This document shows positions 33,671-42,484 of a stretch of 64,000 bases of DNA, piece by piece (within the stretch, counting starts at the first letter, position 1; each line of letters starts with the position of its first letter). This DNA comes from Peptococcaceae bacterium BICA1-7 (GTDB lineage Bacteria; Bacillota; Desulfotomaculia; Desulfotomaculales; Desulfocucumaceae), in contig JUEB01000033.1 in the NCBI GenBank assembly GCA_000802095.1, forward strand, positions 124,001-188,000. The letters run 5' to 3'. Position numbers and translations under genes: made by a program. The notes under the pieces are model-generated. The model had not been told where the DNA came from. It saw nothing but the letters and a program-made list of their open reading frames with translations, and searched no databases.

Positions 33671-34384
33671 TTAGAAAAATAGTTTTACAAATGTTTTATA
33701 AGGAATTACAGATTTAGAAGGGGGATTTTGAAACCTAATGCGTTGCCAGGTTGGAAATGGCTTATTCTTTTTTGTTATTAAACGTAGGCCAAAATAATGC
33801 AATTTTCTTTGAGCCTCGTCTATATTTAAACCGATGCATGAAGGAACAACCACAGTAATTCTTTGCCAGTTCCACCAGATATCATCTATGAAGCTATGAA
33901 ACGGCCAGAAAATAGGGGCTTCAGGAGCACGAAACATATCATTCATTATTCCTCCAATCCTTCTATGAACAAGGTTATGCAAAGGGATTATTGCTGCTCC
34001 CAATTCTTCTACAGTTTCATAATTTGCAAGATTCTCAGGGTCAAACTGTGGTGAGAAACTGACATTGGGATTAAGATTCTCCAATTGCCCCGGACCGGTG
34101 TTGGGAATGTTAAACTCCTCTGGAATTGGCTCTTCAGGATTCCACGACGGTAGAGGAACCCAATGAGGATAACCCTGCTCTTGTAGAAAACCTTCCAGCC
34201 CCCCAATATATCTTCTGTGAAAAGATAGAAATAAAACCGGATCACTGTGTGCGCCTGATAAAGCAGCATTGCGATGTTCTTCAACAATCTCCGGAGTAAC
34301 ATACTGTAGGATTAAGCTAACAAGTGTTAATCTTTCATTTTCCGGCAAACTATTTAGATTTGGCCTGGACATTTTAACCACCAT
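33671..34384 (-). CDS. Tyrosinase-like type-3 copper protein fused to a PASTA domain
   Basis: The 237-residue protein carries all six His expected of a coupled binuclear copper site: H37 (VEEHRN), H46 (GAHSDP) and H56 (FLSFHRRYI) for CuA, and H136 and H140 (LHNLVHRRIG) and H163 (FWPFHSFIDDIWWNWQ) for CuB. It is shorter than typical tyrosinases. Residues ~178-237 form a PASTA domain (VVPSCIGLNIDEAQRKLHYF, then RIRFQNPPSKSVIPYKTFVK). There is no signal peptide. Tyrosinases use O2 to oxidise phenols; PASTA domains usually bind peptidoglycan or beta-lactams, so the pairing is odd. ATG 34384 or 34372 may be the start. No operon partners. Confidence 0.72.
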   Translation of the reverse strand: MVVKMSRPNLNSLPENERLTLVSLILQYVTPEIVEEHRNAALSGAHSDPVLFLSFHRRYIGGLEGFLQEQGYPHWVPLPSWNPEEPIPEEFNIPNTGPGQLENLNPNVSFSPQFDPENLANYETVEELGAAIIPLHNLVHRRIGGIMNDMFRAPEAPIFWPFHSFIDDIWWNWQRITVVVPSCIGLNIDEAQRKLHYFGLRLITKKNKPFPTWQRIRFQNPPSKSVIPYKTFVKLFF

Positions 34385-34483
34385 TTATCCTTTTCTTATT
34401 AATATGCTTATTTAAGAATTAACGGTGCCTGTCCCTTAATTATTCACTCATTCCTCTAAACGTACAGAAGTGCCCGAAAAACA

Positions 34484-34506
34484 AAAACCACCTTTGCGGT
34501 GGTTTT
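34484..34506. terminator. ACCACC-type terminator downstream of SLH protein gene
   Basis: AAAACCACC-TTTGC-GGTGGTTTT lies about 210 bases after the SLH gene stop on the minus strand. It is the same hairpin as at 16419, 23357 and 40364, here without an adjacent tmRNA copy. The rest of 34385-34715 shows no gene. Confidence 0.75.
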
Positions 34507-34715
34507 ATACTGATATTTTTTTCTTAATAAGGGAATATTTTAAGCCTGACCTCATTATTCCCCTTCGCTTTAGGTTTTGTAGGTTTTGTGGAGGAGGGGT
34601 TAAAATTTACAGCTTTGCTTATCTGTTTTAAATATAATCCTCGGGGAGAAGCACCCCCAACAACCAAAGATGTTTGAAGAGTGCTTTACTCCTTTCATTA
34701 AAGTTTACCTTTAGA

Positions 34716-37700
34716 CTATTTATTTTTTTTCACAGCTTTCATTATCATCGTAACAGCCTCTGCTCGGGTGGCTTTCCCCTGAGGCCTAAATGTGCCGTCA
34801 GGATAGCCGGTTATGATTCTATTATTAAACGCAGAGGCCACTGATTCCTTAGCCCAACCCGAAATATCAGCAATGTCACGCAAAGAAGGGTCTTCAAACG
34901 TTGAAGATGTAAATTTACCTGCTTTAACTATCATCACAGCCGCCTGCTCCTTGGTAACTTGATCATCCGGGCCGAAGGAGTCAGAACTATATCCACTGAT
35001 TATACCATTAGAACGGGCGGTTGACACAGCCTCTCTTGCCCAGTGTGATACTGTGTCACTATAAACCTCACCCTGTATTGGTGACAGCTGAAAAGCTTTG
35101 ACTAGAACCTGAATAAATTCAGCTCTCGTTATATCACTATCAGGTCTGAAAGATCCATCTCCATAACCCTTTATAATGCCTGATTCAACCATTTTTTCAA
35201 TGCTTTCTGCCGCCCAATGGCCAGAGGTGTCTTCAAAGGTGATTATTGTATCTATTTTATCTGTAGTCATTACTGAAAACTTGGCAAAGTGGTCTATATC
35301 GCCACTCACTTTGCCCTCAGTAAAATCAACCTTAACATTGAGGGTTTTAATCCATTTTTTAGCGCTCTCATCGAACCAGTGCAGACTTATGGTTTGCCTT
35401 TCCCCATCCACTTTGGATTTATCAAATATCATAGTAATGGTAACTAGCTTTTCAAATTTGCCAGGCTGGTTTTTAGTAATTTCAACTATATCGCTGACTA
35501 ATTTACTTCTCTCCGGAATGGGTAAGGTTAAATTACTCACTTTATTAACATTTATTAAGGTATTCATGTTAAGAGCTCCGGGAGGTATATCTATAGTTAC
35601 ATCCTTTAAGGTAACTTTACCACCACCAGCACCCACTCTGGTTCCTTCCAATACCGCAGAACTTCCGCCTCCACCTCCACCGGACACAGGTGTATAAGCA
35701 ACGAATTGGGTGAAGTGTTTTGTCCATACAGCCATATCTGATCCAATCGGAACCTTGCCATCGCCTTCAGCAGGTATCTCAGTGTCTGCAATTACCTGTT
35801 TATCAGCACTAATCGTCCTTGTAATCTCAGTAACAGGGTTATTACCTCTCTTGTAGCCTACAGACTTACCTGCCTGACCGGGAATAAGAAGTCTGACTGC
35901 CTTGTCAAAAGTTAATATCTGGCCAGGCAAACCGACTTCGATTACGGCATTGACAGTCCCATTAACCGAAACTGAGCTGGTTGCCTCAACCTTAGGGAGG
36001 TTTATTGTACCATCCCAGTTTGAAGGCCCTGTAATTTTAGTCCCTGCAGGGATGGCTATGTCTATATTACCAAGTGAAGTAGGTACCCTTGTTTCAATTA
36101 GTGGCACCGTAGACACTTTGTTAGCACCTTCATTGACCGGTGTAACCTGAACCTTCGCATTGGTTACACCGTCAGACACATTGATGCTTACTGGATCATT
36201 GCCCACCACAACAATCGGGTTATTTACATCTATAGTAGTTGCCACTGCGCGCTTAACATTTATAATATACGTCCTGGAGGTAATTCCATCCTGGGCAGTA
36301 ACCACTATCGTGATAGTATTGTCTCCAACATCTAAGTTTATTGGCCCTGAGGACTGGCCGACTGCTACTACATTCCCATTTATCTTTACGATTGCATTTT
36401 GATCTATTGCAATCGGAGTAACAATTATACTACTATTATCATTTCCTACACTGGCAGTATACGAGGTGATGTCTTCGGAGAATGCCGGACTCAAAAGTCC
36501 ACTACTAATAGATAGTTCACTTAAATTAGCATTGCTCGAGGGTGCATGATTTTGAGAATAGGCTACAAACCTTGTAAAATGTTTTGTCCATATTATCAAG
36601 TCCTGACCAACATCTATTCTTCCTTCACCGCCCGATGGTAGCGAATCACCTGATATCTGACTATCTTCGCTTAGAATGGTCGTTATTTTTTTGAATGTAT
36701 TTCCATCAAAAAAGCCTGCTTCTTTACCCGCTTGGCCCGGTAATAGCAATCTTGCTGCTTTATTTAAAGTAAACTCACATGAACCTCCGATTTGCACAAC
36801 AGCGGTAGACGAAGAGATAGCTCCATTTTCACTTGAGATATTTACGCTATTATTACTCTGCACTGTAGGCAAATCCAAGTTACCATCCCAACTACTATAA
36901 ACAGTAGATATTACAGTTTCTTCAGGTATTTCGGCTTTTACTTCTCCTCCTAAAGAGTTACTGTCTCTAAATATCTCTAGGTATGGTAATATTGCCTGCG
37001 AAGTGTTGTTTGCAATTTGATTTGTATAAACATTTATCGTTGGATTAATAACACTATCGGGTATTATTATTGTGGTATCCTTATTATCAATTGGTATTAC
37101 CGGATTTTCTGCAAATGGTTCCAGTTCTATTTTTTGGTTGGCCGTTTTTACTGTTGTAGAAGCGGTGGTTATGCCTCTAATTGTAACGCTAAAATCAAAA
37201 ATTCTTTGTGAATCTTCAGAACCAGTAAAGTCTACTTTATACAAGCCATTACCAAGTTCACGAAAATCTGAAAAGGGATAATATAGAGCCTGGAATGGTC
37301 CTTCATCGAATCGGCGGGAATTACTGGCTGATCCGTTCTGAACGTACCACGAGTAATTACCCCTGAAATCAGCGGCGACTAAACCTGTTACTGGAGTATT
37401 TGCCACATCATTTACAGAAAGCTCAATTGTGGCCTTCTTACTTCCAGCAGGTCCTCTGATTACCTTTGATATTATTGAGTTAGCGCTAGGTTCCCCAGTT
37501 GACGTAATGGCATCCGCAGTTATCACTGTTCTTGAAGGTGTTGTCACGCCTTTTATAGTTACACTAAAATCATAATAGTACTGTGCATCCTCTATGCCTG
37601 TGAAATTAACTCTATATACCCCATTCCCAATTTCCATAAAGTCTGAGAATGGGTAGTATTGAGGTTGAAACGGTCCTTCGTCGAAACGGCGATAATTTCT

Positions 37701-38648
37701 AACTGTCCCATTCTGAGTGTACCACGAGAAATTACCCCTAAAATCAGCGGCGGTTAAACCCTGAACAGGAGTATTTGAAGAATCCTTTACTGTTATTTCC
37801 AGTGTAGCTCTCTTACTCCCAGCGGGTCCTTTTAAAACATCACTAATAATTGAATTTGCTGCGCTTGGTTGACCTGAGGTCGCGATTGCATCGGGTGTTA
37901 TAACTGTAGTAGTTTCAGTAGTGATACCACTTATAGTCACGCTAAAATCAAAAAACAATTGCGCGTCCTCTGAACCTGTGAAATTAACCGTATATACTCC
38001 ATTTCCAATTTCCATAAAATCAGAGAATGGGTAGTATAGGGGTTGAAATGGTCCTTCATCGAAACAGCGATAATTTCTAGCTGATCCGTTCTGAATATAC
38101 CAGGAATAATTACCCGTGAAATCATGAGGGCCTAAGCCAACAATCCCATTATTTGCGGCATCCCTCACCGTTACTTCAATTGTTACTCTTATACTGCCTT
38201 TTGGACCTTTTGTAACTTTTGTTATAGCTGAATTTACAGCATTTGGCGTCCGAACAACTGGATCCCTAAATATATTTAAATTATAATTTTTAGTAGTGCC
38301 ATCTTGAGCATATACAACTGTACTTATGGAATTATCTCCATTATTTAAGCTTAGTGGCCCAAAAGGCATACCACTAGTAGCTAGTAAACCATTTACATAC
38401 ACATTAGCGTAAACAGAATCTTCAACCGTTGGTGTTATTTTGAAATCATAAACGCTGTTAGCCACCGTGCTTGTATAACTCGTAATTGAAGGGGAAAAAG
38501 ATGGGCTTAATATCCCCTGACTTATAATAAAATTTGAAAGATTGACGTTGCTATTGCCATATACCGAAGAAAAACTGCCACAAAGGAAAAAAACCATTAT
38601 TAAAAGTAAACTTGTTAACTTGACGCTTAATATTTTTCTAAATCTCAT
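34716..38648 (-). CDS. Large S-layer-homology (SLH) surface protein with cadherin-like and triplicated domains
   Basis: The ~1310-residue exported protein has a signal peptide (KLTSLLLIMVFFLCGSF), a cadherin-like beta-sandwich (LSNFIISQGILSPSFSPSIT), and three near-identical ~120-residue modules. Each module carries DF-x-GNYSWY/FSWY-x-QNG and RR/RCFDEGPFQ-x-x-YYPFSDF. A second cadherin-like module (LSELSISSGLLSPAFSEDIT), a Gly-rich hinge, a ZU5-like segment (GGKVTLKDVTIDIPPGALNM) and three C-terminal SLH repeats follow (DTSGHWAAESIEKMVESGII, then HWAREAVSTARSNGIISGYS). SLH repeats attach it to pyruvylated wall polymer. ATG 38648 is chosen for its GGGGGG site. Probably an adhesin or S-layer component. 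Confidence 0.85.
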   Translation of the reverse strand: MRFRKILSVKLTSLLLIMVFFLCGSFSSVYGNSNVNLSNFIISQGILSPSFSPSITSYTSTVANSVYDFKITPTVEDSVYANVYVNGLLATSGMPFGPLSLNNGDNSISTVVYAQDGTTKNYNLNIFRDPVVRTPNAVNSAITKVTKGPKGSIRVTIEVTVRDAANNGIVGLGPHDFTGNYSWYIQNGSARNYRCFDEGPFQPLYYPFSDFMEIGNGVYTVNFTGSEDAQLFFDFSVTISGITTETTTVITPDAIATSGQPSAANSIISDVLKGPAGSKRATLEITVKDSSNTPVQGLTAADFRGNFSWYTQNGTVRNYRRFDEGPFQPQYYPFSDFMEIGNGVYRVNFTGIEDAQYYYDFSVTIKGVTTPSRTVITADAITSTGEPSANSIISKVIRGPAGSKKATIELSVNDVANTPVTGLVAADFRGNYSWYVQNGSASNSRRFDEGPFQALYYPFSDFRELGNGLYKVDFTGSEDSQRIFDFSVTIRGITTASTTVKTANQKIELEPFAENPVIPIDNKDTTIIIPDSVINPTINVYTNQIANNTSQAILPYLEIFRDSNSLGGEVKAEIPEETVISTVYSSWDGNLDLPTVQSNNSVNISSENGAISSSTAVVQIGGSCEFTLNKAARLLLPGQAGKEAGFFDGNTFKKITTILSEDSQISGDSLPSGGEGRIDVGQDLIIWTKHFTRFVAYSQNHAPSSNANLSELSISSGLLSPAFSEDITSYTASVGNDNSSIIVTPIAIDQNAIVKINGNVVAVGQSSGPINLDVGDNTITIVVTAQDGITSRTYIINVKRAVATTIDVNNPIVVVGNDPVSINVSDGVTNAKVQVTPVNEGANKVSTVPLIETRVPTSLGNIDIAIPAGTKITGPSNWDGTINLPKVEATSSVSVNGTVNAVIEVGLPGQILTFDKAVRLLIPGQAGKSVGYKRGNNPVTEITRTISADKQVIADTEIPAEGDGKVPIGSDMAVWTKHFTQFVAYTPVSGGGGGGSSAVLEGTRVGAGGGKVTLKDVTIDIPPGALNMNTLINVNKVSNLTLPIPERSKLVSDIVEITKNQPGKFEKLVTITMIFDKSKVDGERQTISLHWFDESAKKWIKTLNVKVDFTEGKVSGDIDHFAKFSVMTTDKIDTIITFEDTSGHWAAESIEKMVESGIIKGYGDGSFRPDSDITRAEFIQVLVKAFQLSPIQGEVYSDTVSHWAREAVSTARSNGIISGYSSDSFGPDDQVTKEQAAVMIVKAGKFTSSTFEDPSLRDIADISGWAKESVASAFNNRIITGYPDGTFRPQGKATRAEAVTMIMKAVKKNK

Positions 38649-38883
38649 ATACAACCCCCCAGACTTTGTTGTTAAAAAGATTATTCTGTCAATAAAAATA
38701 ATCTCCTTCTTAAGAACGACAAAAATCTAAACAATATTTTCGACACAAAAGCCACCTTTACGACAGTATCGGATAATGTTTTACGTATGTAATCATTATT
38801 AGATGTATTAGATGTATAAATAAAAAACATAACCAACCCAAAGAACCAATTGCATTCCATGAGAAAACATTCTGCATATACTA

Positions 38884-38911
38884 TGCCGGTTGTTGAAATG
38901 TTGAAATTCTC
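38884..38911 (+). repeat. 28-base direct repeat, left copy
   Basis: TGCCGGTTGTTGAAATGTTG plus AAATTCTC is identical to 40169-40196. The two copies bracket the truncated group II intron. The remaining 38649-38976 stretch holds the SLH gene promoter region and no supported gene. Confidence 0.75.
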
Positions 38912-38976
38912 GCTCTTTACTCTGTGTCCCGGGTTGAATGGCATAATGGCTTGTTTTACAATTCCCTGATAAAACA

Positions 38977-38999
38977 AAAACCACCTTCACGGTAGTTTT
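38977..38999. terminator. Terminator hairpin directly before group II intron
   Basis: AAAACCACC-TTCAC-GGTAGTTTT, a variant of the ACCACC hairpin, followed by ATGCTTATA and then the intron 5' end. Confidence 0.7.
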
Positions 39000-39008
39000 A
39001 TGCTTATA

Positions 39009-40158
39009 GTGCGCCCGGCATGGGCGCAGTCTAACGGGTGAAAATCCCGAACACGCCCGGTAGTGGGAAGTGTATAGCCAAGGCCAAACGCGTCCATTGT
39101 GAGGTGGAGTGTGAAGGAAGGCGGCGGCAAATCTCTGGCCTGACGAACAGAAACTGCATCAGGCACAAATTGAGGATAAGGCTGCTATACAAGTCGAAGT
39201 CCAATAACTACACGGAATCAGTTTGTGTAAATGCGGCAGGTAGATGGAGAGAAAGACTGCGCTCTTACCCGGGGAGGCCTCACGGACGGCAGAGGCGTAT
39301 TTGCCGAAACCGGTTGAAACAAAATTTATCGTGAGGAGTCAGATGAAGCCGTATTAGCAGTACAGTCGACGGTACTGTGAAGGGCGGAACCCTTGGAGGT
39401 GATAGTAAATGAATGTTACCAGGAATCTGGACAATAACAGAAAACACTGTGACAACAGCGGCTGGCCGCAAAGGGATAGTGCGGAACACAAAGAGTATGC
39501 GGGAGCGCTTACTGATTCAGGGATAACTGAAAACAACATCACCAATGCCGACAGACCCGGGGGTGGACTGCTGGAGGAAATCCTTGCCCCAAGTAATCTT
39601 AACCAAGCATACAAACGGGTTAAGAAGAACAAAGGAGCAGGCGGAGTCGATGGGATGCAAGTGGAAGATCTTCTGCAATATCTCAAAGACAACGGGGAGG
39701 AAATCCGGCAGACCATCAAGGACGGAAAATACCGTCCTCAACCCGTACTGCGGGTAGAGATACCCAAAGAAGACGGGAAGAAAAAGAGAAAGCTGGGAAT
39801 ACCAACAGCCGTAGACCGAGTCATACAGCAGGCAATAGCGCAGGTTTTGACGCCAATCTATGAGCCACAGTTCTCGAACAACAGCTACGGATTCCGGCCA
39901 GGAAGAAGCACGCATGATGCTCTCAAAGCGTGTCAGAAGAATATCCGCGACGGGTACAAGTACGTAGTGGATATGGACTTGGAAAAGTTCTTTGACACAG
40001 TGAACCAAAGCAAGCTGATAGAGGTACTGTCACGGAGTATTAAGGACGGGAGAGTCATATCCCTCATCCATAAATATCTCCGGGCAGGAGTTATCACACG
40101 CGTCCGCGTCGGCAGATTCGAGGAAACGGAAATAGGAGTGCCACAAGGGGGACCCCTG
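39009..40158 (+). mobile_element. Group II intron, 3' truncated
   Basis: The intron 5' end is GTGCGCCCGGCATGGGCGCA at 39009, followed by domain I-like sequence (AACGGGTGAAAATCCCGAAC) and an intron-encoded reverse transcriptase from 39409. Homology ends at ~40158 inside RT motif 4. The rest of the RT, the maturase and ribozyme domains V and VI are missing, so it cannot splice or move alone. It sits ten bases after a terminator hairpin, the insertion habit of bacterial class C introns, though I cannot assign the class with certainty. Confidence 0.85.
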
Positions 40159-40251
40159 AAATTTGTGGTGCCGGTTGTTGAAATGTTGAAATTCTCTTCA
40201 TTGATTTGGGAATCTTCTGATACCTGCTATCTAAGCTGTTTAACTGTTTAA
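39409..40251 (+). pseudogene. ltrA: Truncated group II intron reverse transcriptase/maturase
   Basis: The N-terminal part carries the RT signature blocks: NLNQAYKRVKKNKGAGGVDG (RT0), KYRPQPVLRVEIPKEDGKKK (RT1), SNNSYGFRPGRSTHDALKAC (RT2), YVVDMDLEKFFDTVNQSKL (RT3, with the first catalytic Asp) and GVPQGGPL (RT4). After that the frame runs into unrelated sequence (KFVVPVVEMLKF, from the 28-base repeat) for about 30 codons. The YADD box, maturase domain and endonuclease domain are absent, so it is inactive. Confidence 0.88.
40169..40196 (+). repeat. 28-base direct repeat, right copy
   Basis: Identical to 38884-38911 and placed 11 bases after the breakpoint of the group II intron. Downstream, TTCGGTACCGGGTACCGAA (about 40313-40331) is a palindrome of unknown role. 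No gene is seen in 40252-40414. Confidence 0.75.
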
Positions 40252-40363
40252 GAATGAGACAGGAGAACAGTTCTCTGACTGATTAATGTTCTGTTTATCT
40301 TTCGGTACTATCTTTCGGTACCGGGTACCGAAGATACTAAGTTATTTCTTTAGGCAAAAACAA

Positions 40364-40383
40364 AAACCACCTTCGCGGTGGTT
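40364..40383. terminator. ACCACC-type hairpin downstream of hicBA
   Basis: AACCACC-TTCGC-GGTGGTT, then ATGCTGATATTGGTGGTTGGGGGAG, which resembles a short scrap of tmRNA 3' end. On the minus strand it follows the hicA stop. Confidence 0.65.
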
Positions 40384-40414
40384 ATGCTGATATTGGTGGT
40401 TGGGGGAGTTTAGT

Positions 40415-40650
40415 TTACAGTACTTTTTGCCTCAGTTTTTCATAATCTTCCAGGCTGAGTTCAATATCCCGCAAAATTTTGCGGATTAAACCTCTCCCCA
40501 AATCTTCACCCTGATGAAAGGGAACGGTTGTACACCTGCCATCGGGGTGTTCAAAGAACACGTGGCTTCCCAGTTGTCTTTTTCTTCAAATCCTAGGTAC
40601 TTTAAAAGGCGTTCCATATCACCGGGTGATATGATAGCCAGCCTGGTCAT
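40415..40650 (-). pseudogene. hicA: HicA-type mRNA interferase toxin, frameshifted
   Basis: Frame 1 gives LAIISPGDMERLLKYLGFEE. A one-base loss in the A-run around 40581 then shifts the frame to RQLGSHVFFEHPDGRCTTVP, HQGEDLGRGLIRKILRDIEL and a natural end at TAA 40415-40417. Read through the shift this is a complete HicA double-stranded-RNA-binding-fold RNase with the catalytic His in GSHVFF. Its ATG overlaps the hicB stop by four bases. It is a pseudogene, a base error, or a slippage-dependent gene. Confidence 0.75.
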
Positions 40651-40868
40651 ATGGCTACCTCTATCTGATGAACACCTACAAAGGTTTCGGTTTTGAGATA
40701 ATCGGTATCCTTATCGGCGAGGCAAAGCTTAATTACTTCTTTTATTCTTGCCTCCAGGTCGTCAAGGTTGTTGGCCTGGGTATGACAGCCGGGCAGTGCG
40801 GGAACTGAGGCTACATAAATACCGTCTTCATCTTTTTCGATGAGCACTGTAAATCTGTGTTTTTGCAT
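40647..40868 (-). CDS. hicB: HicB-family antitoxin
   Basis: The 73-residue HicB-like protein reads RFTVLIEKDEDGIYVASVPA and LPGCHTQANNLDDLEARIKE, the RNase-H-like antitoxin fold. It has no C-terminal DNA-binding helix-turn-helix. It precedes hicA with an ATGA overlap, the reverse of the textbook hicAB order but common in Firmicutes. It would neutralise HicA; with hicA broken it may be a solitary antitoxin. Confidence 0.85.
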   Translation of the reverse strand: MQKHRFTVLIEKDEDGIYVASVPALPGCHTQANNLDDLEARIKEVIKLCLADKDTDYLKTETFVGVHQIEVAI

Positions 40869-40896
40869 ACCATCTTCCCCCTTTACCGGGAGTTTT

Positions 40897-40923
40897 CAAA
40901 AAAAGCCAGCTTAACAGCTGACT
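40897..40923 (-). terminator. Intrinsic terminator of ssrA
   Basis: On the minus strand AGTCAGCT, loop GTTA, AGCTGGCT and a run of T lie seven bases beyond the tmRNA CCA end. Confidence 0.85.
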
Positions 40924-40929
40924 TATAAG

Positions 40930-41282
40930 TGGTGGAGGCGGGGGGAGTTGAACCCACCGTCCGAAAGAACGACCACAGGAGTGTCTCCGAGCGCAGACTA
41001 TGATTTAAATTTCGCGCCCTTGGCGGCCACAGTCAGCCTCCTTGGGAACTATCTCGATAATTGTCCCGCCAGACCTCCGAGAATTGGCCTGAAAGCTAGC
41101 CCGTTTAAGTTACCCCCTAGCCCGGGCCACGGGCCCAGCACAGGTAGGAGGTGAGCTGCTAATTAAGCAGCGTAAGCGTATTCGTTATTGGCAATTAATG
41201 TTTTTCCACCGTTTTGCGGGCTGATGGAACCCCGGCTCGCTACTCCTGCCATCTTTTCCCCCGTCGAAACCATTACGCCCCC
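40930..41282 (-). ncRNA. ssrA: Transfer-messenger RNA (tmRNA)
   Basis: The minus strand begins GGGGGCGTAATGGTTTCGAC, the classic tmRNA 5' end. It ends GGGTTCAACTCCCCCCGCCT then CCACCA, so the seven-base acceptor stem pairs and CCA is encoded. The tag frame at 41207-41163 reads GKTLIANNEYAYAA followed by TAA, with the resume codon at or next to that Gly. tmRNA with SmpB rescues stalled ribosomes and tags nascent proteins for proteolysis. smpB is the next gene upstream. Six degraded copies of this gene lie in the 30 kb to its left. Confidence 0.95.
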
Positions 41283-41361
41283 ATAAATTGAGAAGTGAGA
41301 GGTGAGAAGTTAGAGGTTGGATGACTTTTGAAATTAGCTTTCGCCAATTTCTATTCAATTA

Positions 41362-41823
41362 TTAGCTTTCGCGGTAACTTTCTTTCCTGGCTCTCTCCAT
41401 ATCCCGCTTGGCGTCCCGCTCGGCCATGTCATCGCGCTTGTCGTACAGCTTTTTGCCTTTGCCCAGACCCAGCTCTACCTTGGCCCAGCCTCGCTTAAAG
41501 TACATCTTGAGCGGTATGAGGGAGTATCCCTTTTCCCTGACCTTACCCAGTAGCCGCATGATCTCGTGCCTGTGCATGAGCAGGCGGCGGGGTCTCTTGG
41601 GGTCGTGGTTGAACTGGTTGCCCTGCTCGTAAGGGGATATATGCATATTATACAACAATAGTTCAGAATTCTCAACCCGGGCATAGCTGTCCTGGATGTT
41701 GGCCTTGCCCGCCCGGAGAGATTTAACCTCGGTGCCGGTCAGCTCAATGCCCGTCTCGAAGGACTCTATTATATGATACTCGTGCCTGGCCTTGCGGTTG
41801 ACGGTGATTACCTTTTCGGGCAT
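41362..41823 (-). CDS. smpB: SsrA-binding protein SmpB
   Basis: The 153-residue protein is of normal length and has [51 protein letters not shown] and the basic tail [17 protein letters not shown]. SmpB binds the tRNA-like domain of tmRNA and takes the place of a codon-anticodon pair in the stalled ribosome. Its adjacency to ssrA on the same strand confirms both calls. The start at 41823 follows a GGGAGG site. Confidence 0.96.
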   Translation of the reverse strand: MPEKVITVNRKARHEYHIIESFETGIELTGTEVKSLRAGKANIQDSYARVENSELLLYNMHISPYEQGNQFNHDPKRPRRLLMHRHEIMRLLGKVREKGYSLIPLKMYFKRGWAKVELGLGKGKKLYDKRDDMAERDAKRDMERARKESYRES

Positions 41824-41892
41824 TGGAGAACCTCCCAGATAAAAATGGGGTAAGGTCTATTATAACTTACCCCGGTGTGCTGTCAAGCGAAA

Positions 41893-42444
41893 TTATAGTC
41901 CCATTTCGGCGGAAATTTTTTGCATCCCCTTAAGTCCTATGGTGAGGAATTCCTCCAGGGAGAGGCCCAGCTCGGAGCAGGCCATGATGGTCTCCCGGTT
42001 GGCGCCCCTGGCAAAGGCCTTTTCCCCGAATCTCTTCACCAGGAAGGGGACGTCTATGGCCGAAAGGCTTTTTTCCTTTTTAATGAGGGCTCCGGCCACA
42101 ATAAGACCGGTGACCGGGTCGGTGCAGTAAAGAGCCTTGTCCAGGGTGCTCTTGCGGGGGAGGCCGTGTATGTGGTTATGCACCTTCACGGCGTAGACTA
42201 TATCCTCCGGAAGTCCCTTTTCCTCCAGGAGTTTGGCCCCTTCCAGGCTGTGCCTTTCCGGGTCGTCCTTGGTGCGGTCATAGTCTATGTCGTGCAGCAG
42301 ACCGGCCAGTCCCCACTTTTCCTGGTCTTCCCCGAAGTGTTCGGCCATTTCCCGCATTACTGCCTCAACGGCCAGGCAGTGCTTGAACAGGTTTTTGTTT
42401 TCAAGGTTTTCCTTTAACAGGCTGAGGGCTTCTTCCCTGGTCAT
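41893..42444 (-). CDS. HD-domain phosphohydrolase-like protein
   Basis: The ~183-residue HD-superfamily protein has FKHCLAVEAVMREMAEHFGE, the HD pair in GLAGLLHDIDYDRT, RHSLEGAKLL and VHNHIHGL, which supply the metal ligands. ATG 42444 lies seven bases after AAAGGAGA, while an upstream in-frame start at 42465 lacks a site. The substrate is unknown; such stand-alone HD proteins often act on nucleotides. It lies in a minus-strand run with the thioesterase and smpB. Confidence 0.82.
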   Translation of the reverse strand: MTREEALSLLKENLENKNLFKHCLAVEAVMREMAEHFGEDQEKWGLAGLLHDIDYDRTKDDPERHSLEGAKLLEEKGLPEDIVYAVKVHNHIHGLPRKSTLDKALYCTDPVTGLIVAGALIKKEKSLSAIDVPFLVKRFGEKAFARGANRETIMACSELGLSLEEFLTIGLKGMQKISAEMGL

Positions 42445-42484
42445 AATCAGATCTCCTTTTCCCAATTCCCAATCCCTAATCCCA

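Noticed and set aside
38681-38990. Minus-strand frames of 60-98 residues before the group II intron
   Set aside because: Composition is unlike the neighbours, there is no ribosome site, and one frame crosses the 28-base repeat and hairpin.
39009-40196. Retron or diversity-generating retroelement
   Set aside because: The RT blocks and the GTGCG 5' end with domain I-like sequence fit a group II intron; no msr/msd, template repeat or variable repeat is seen.
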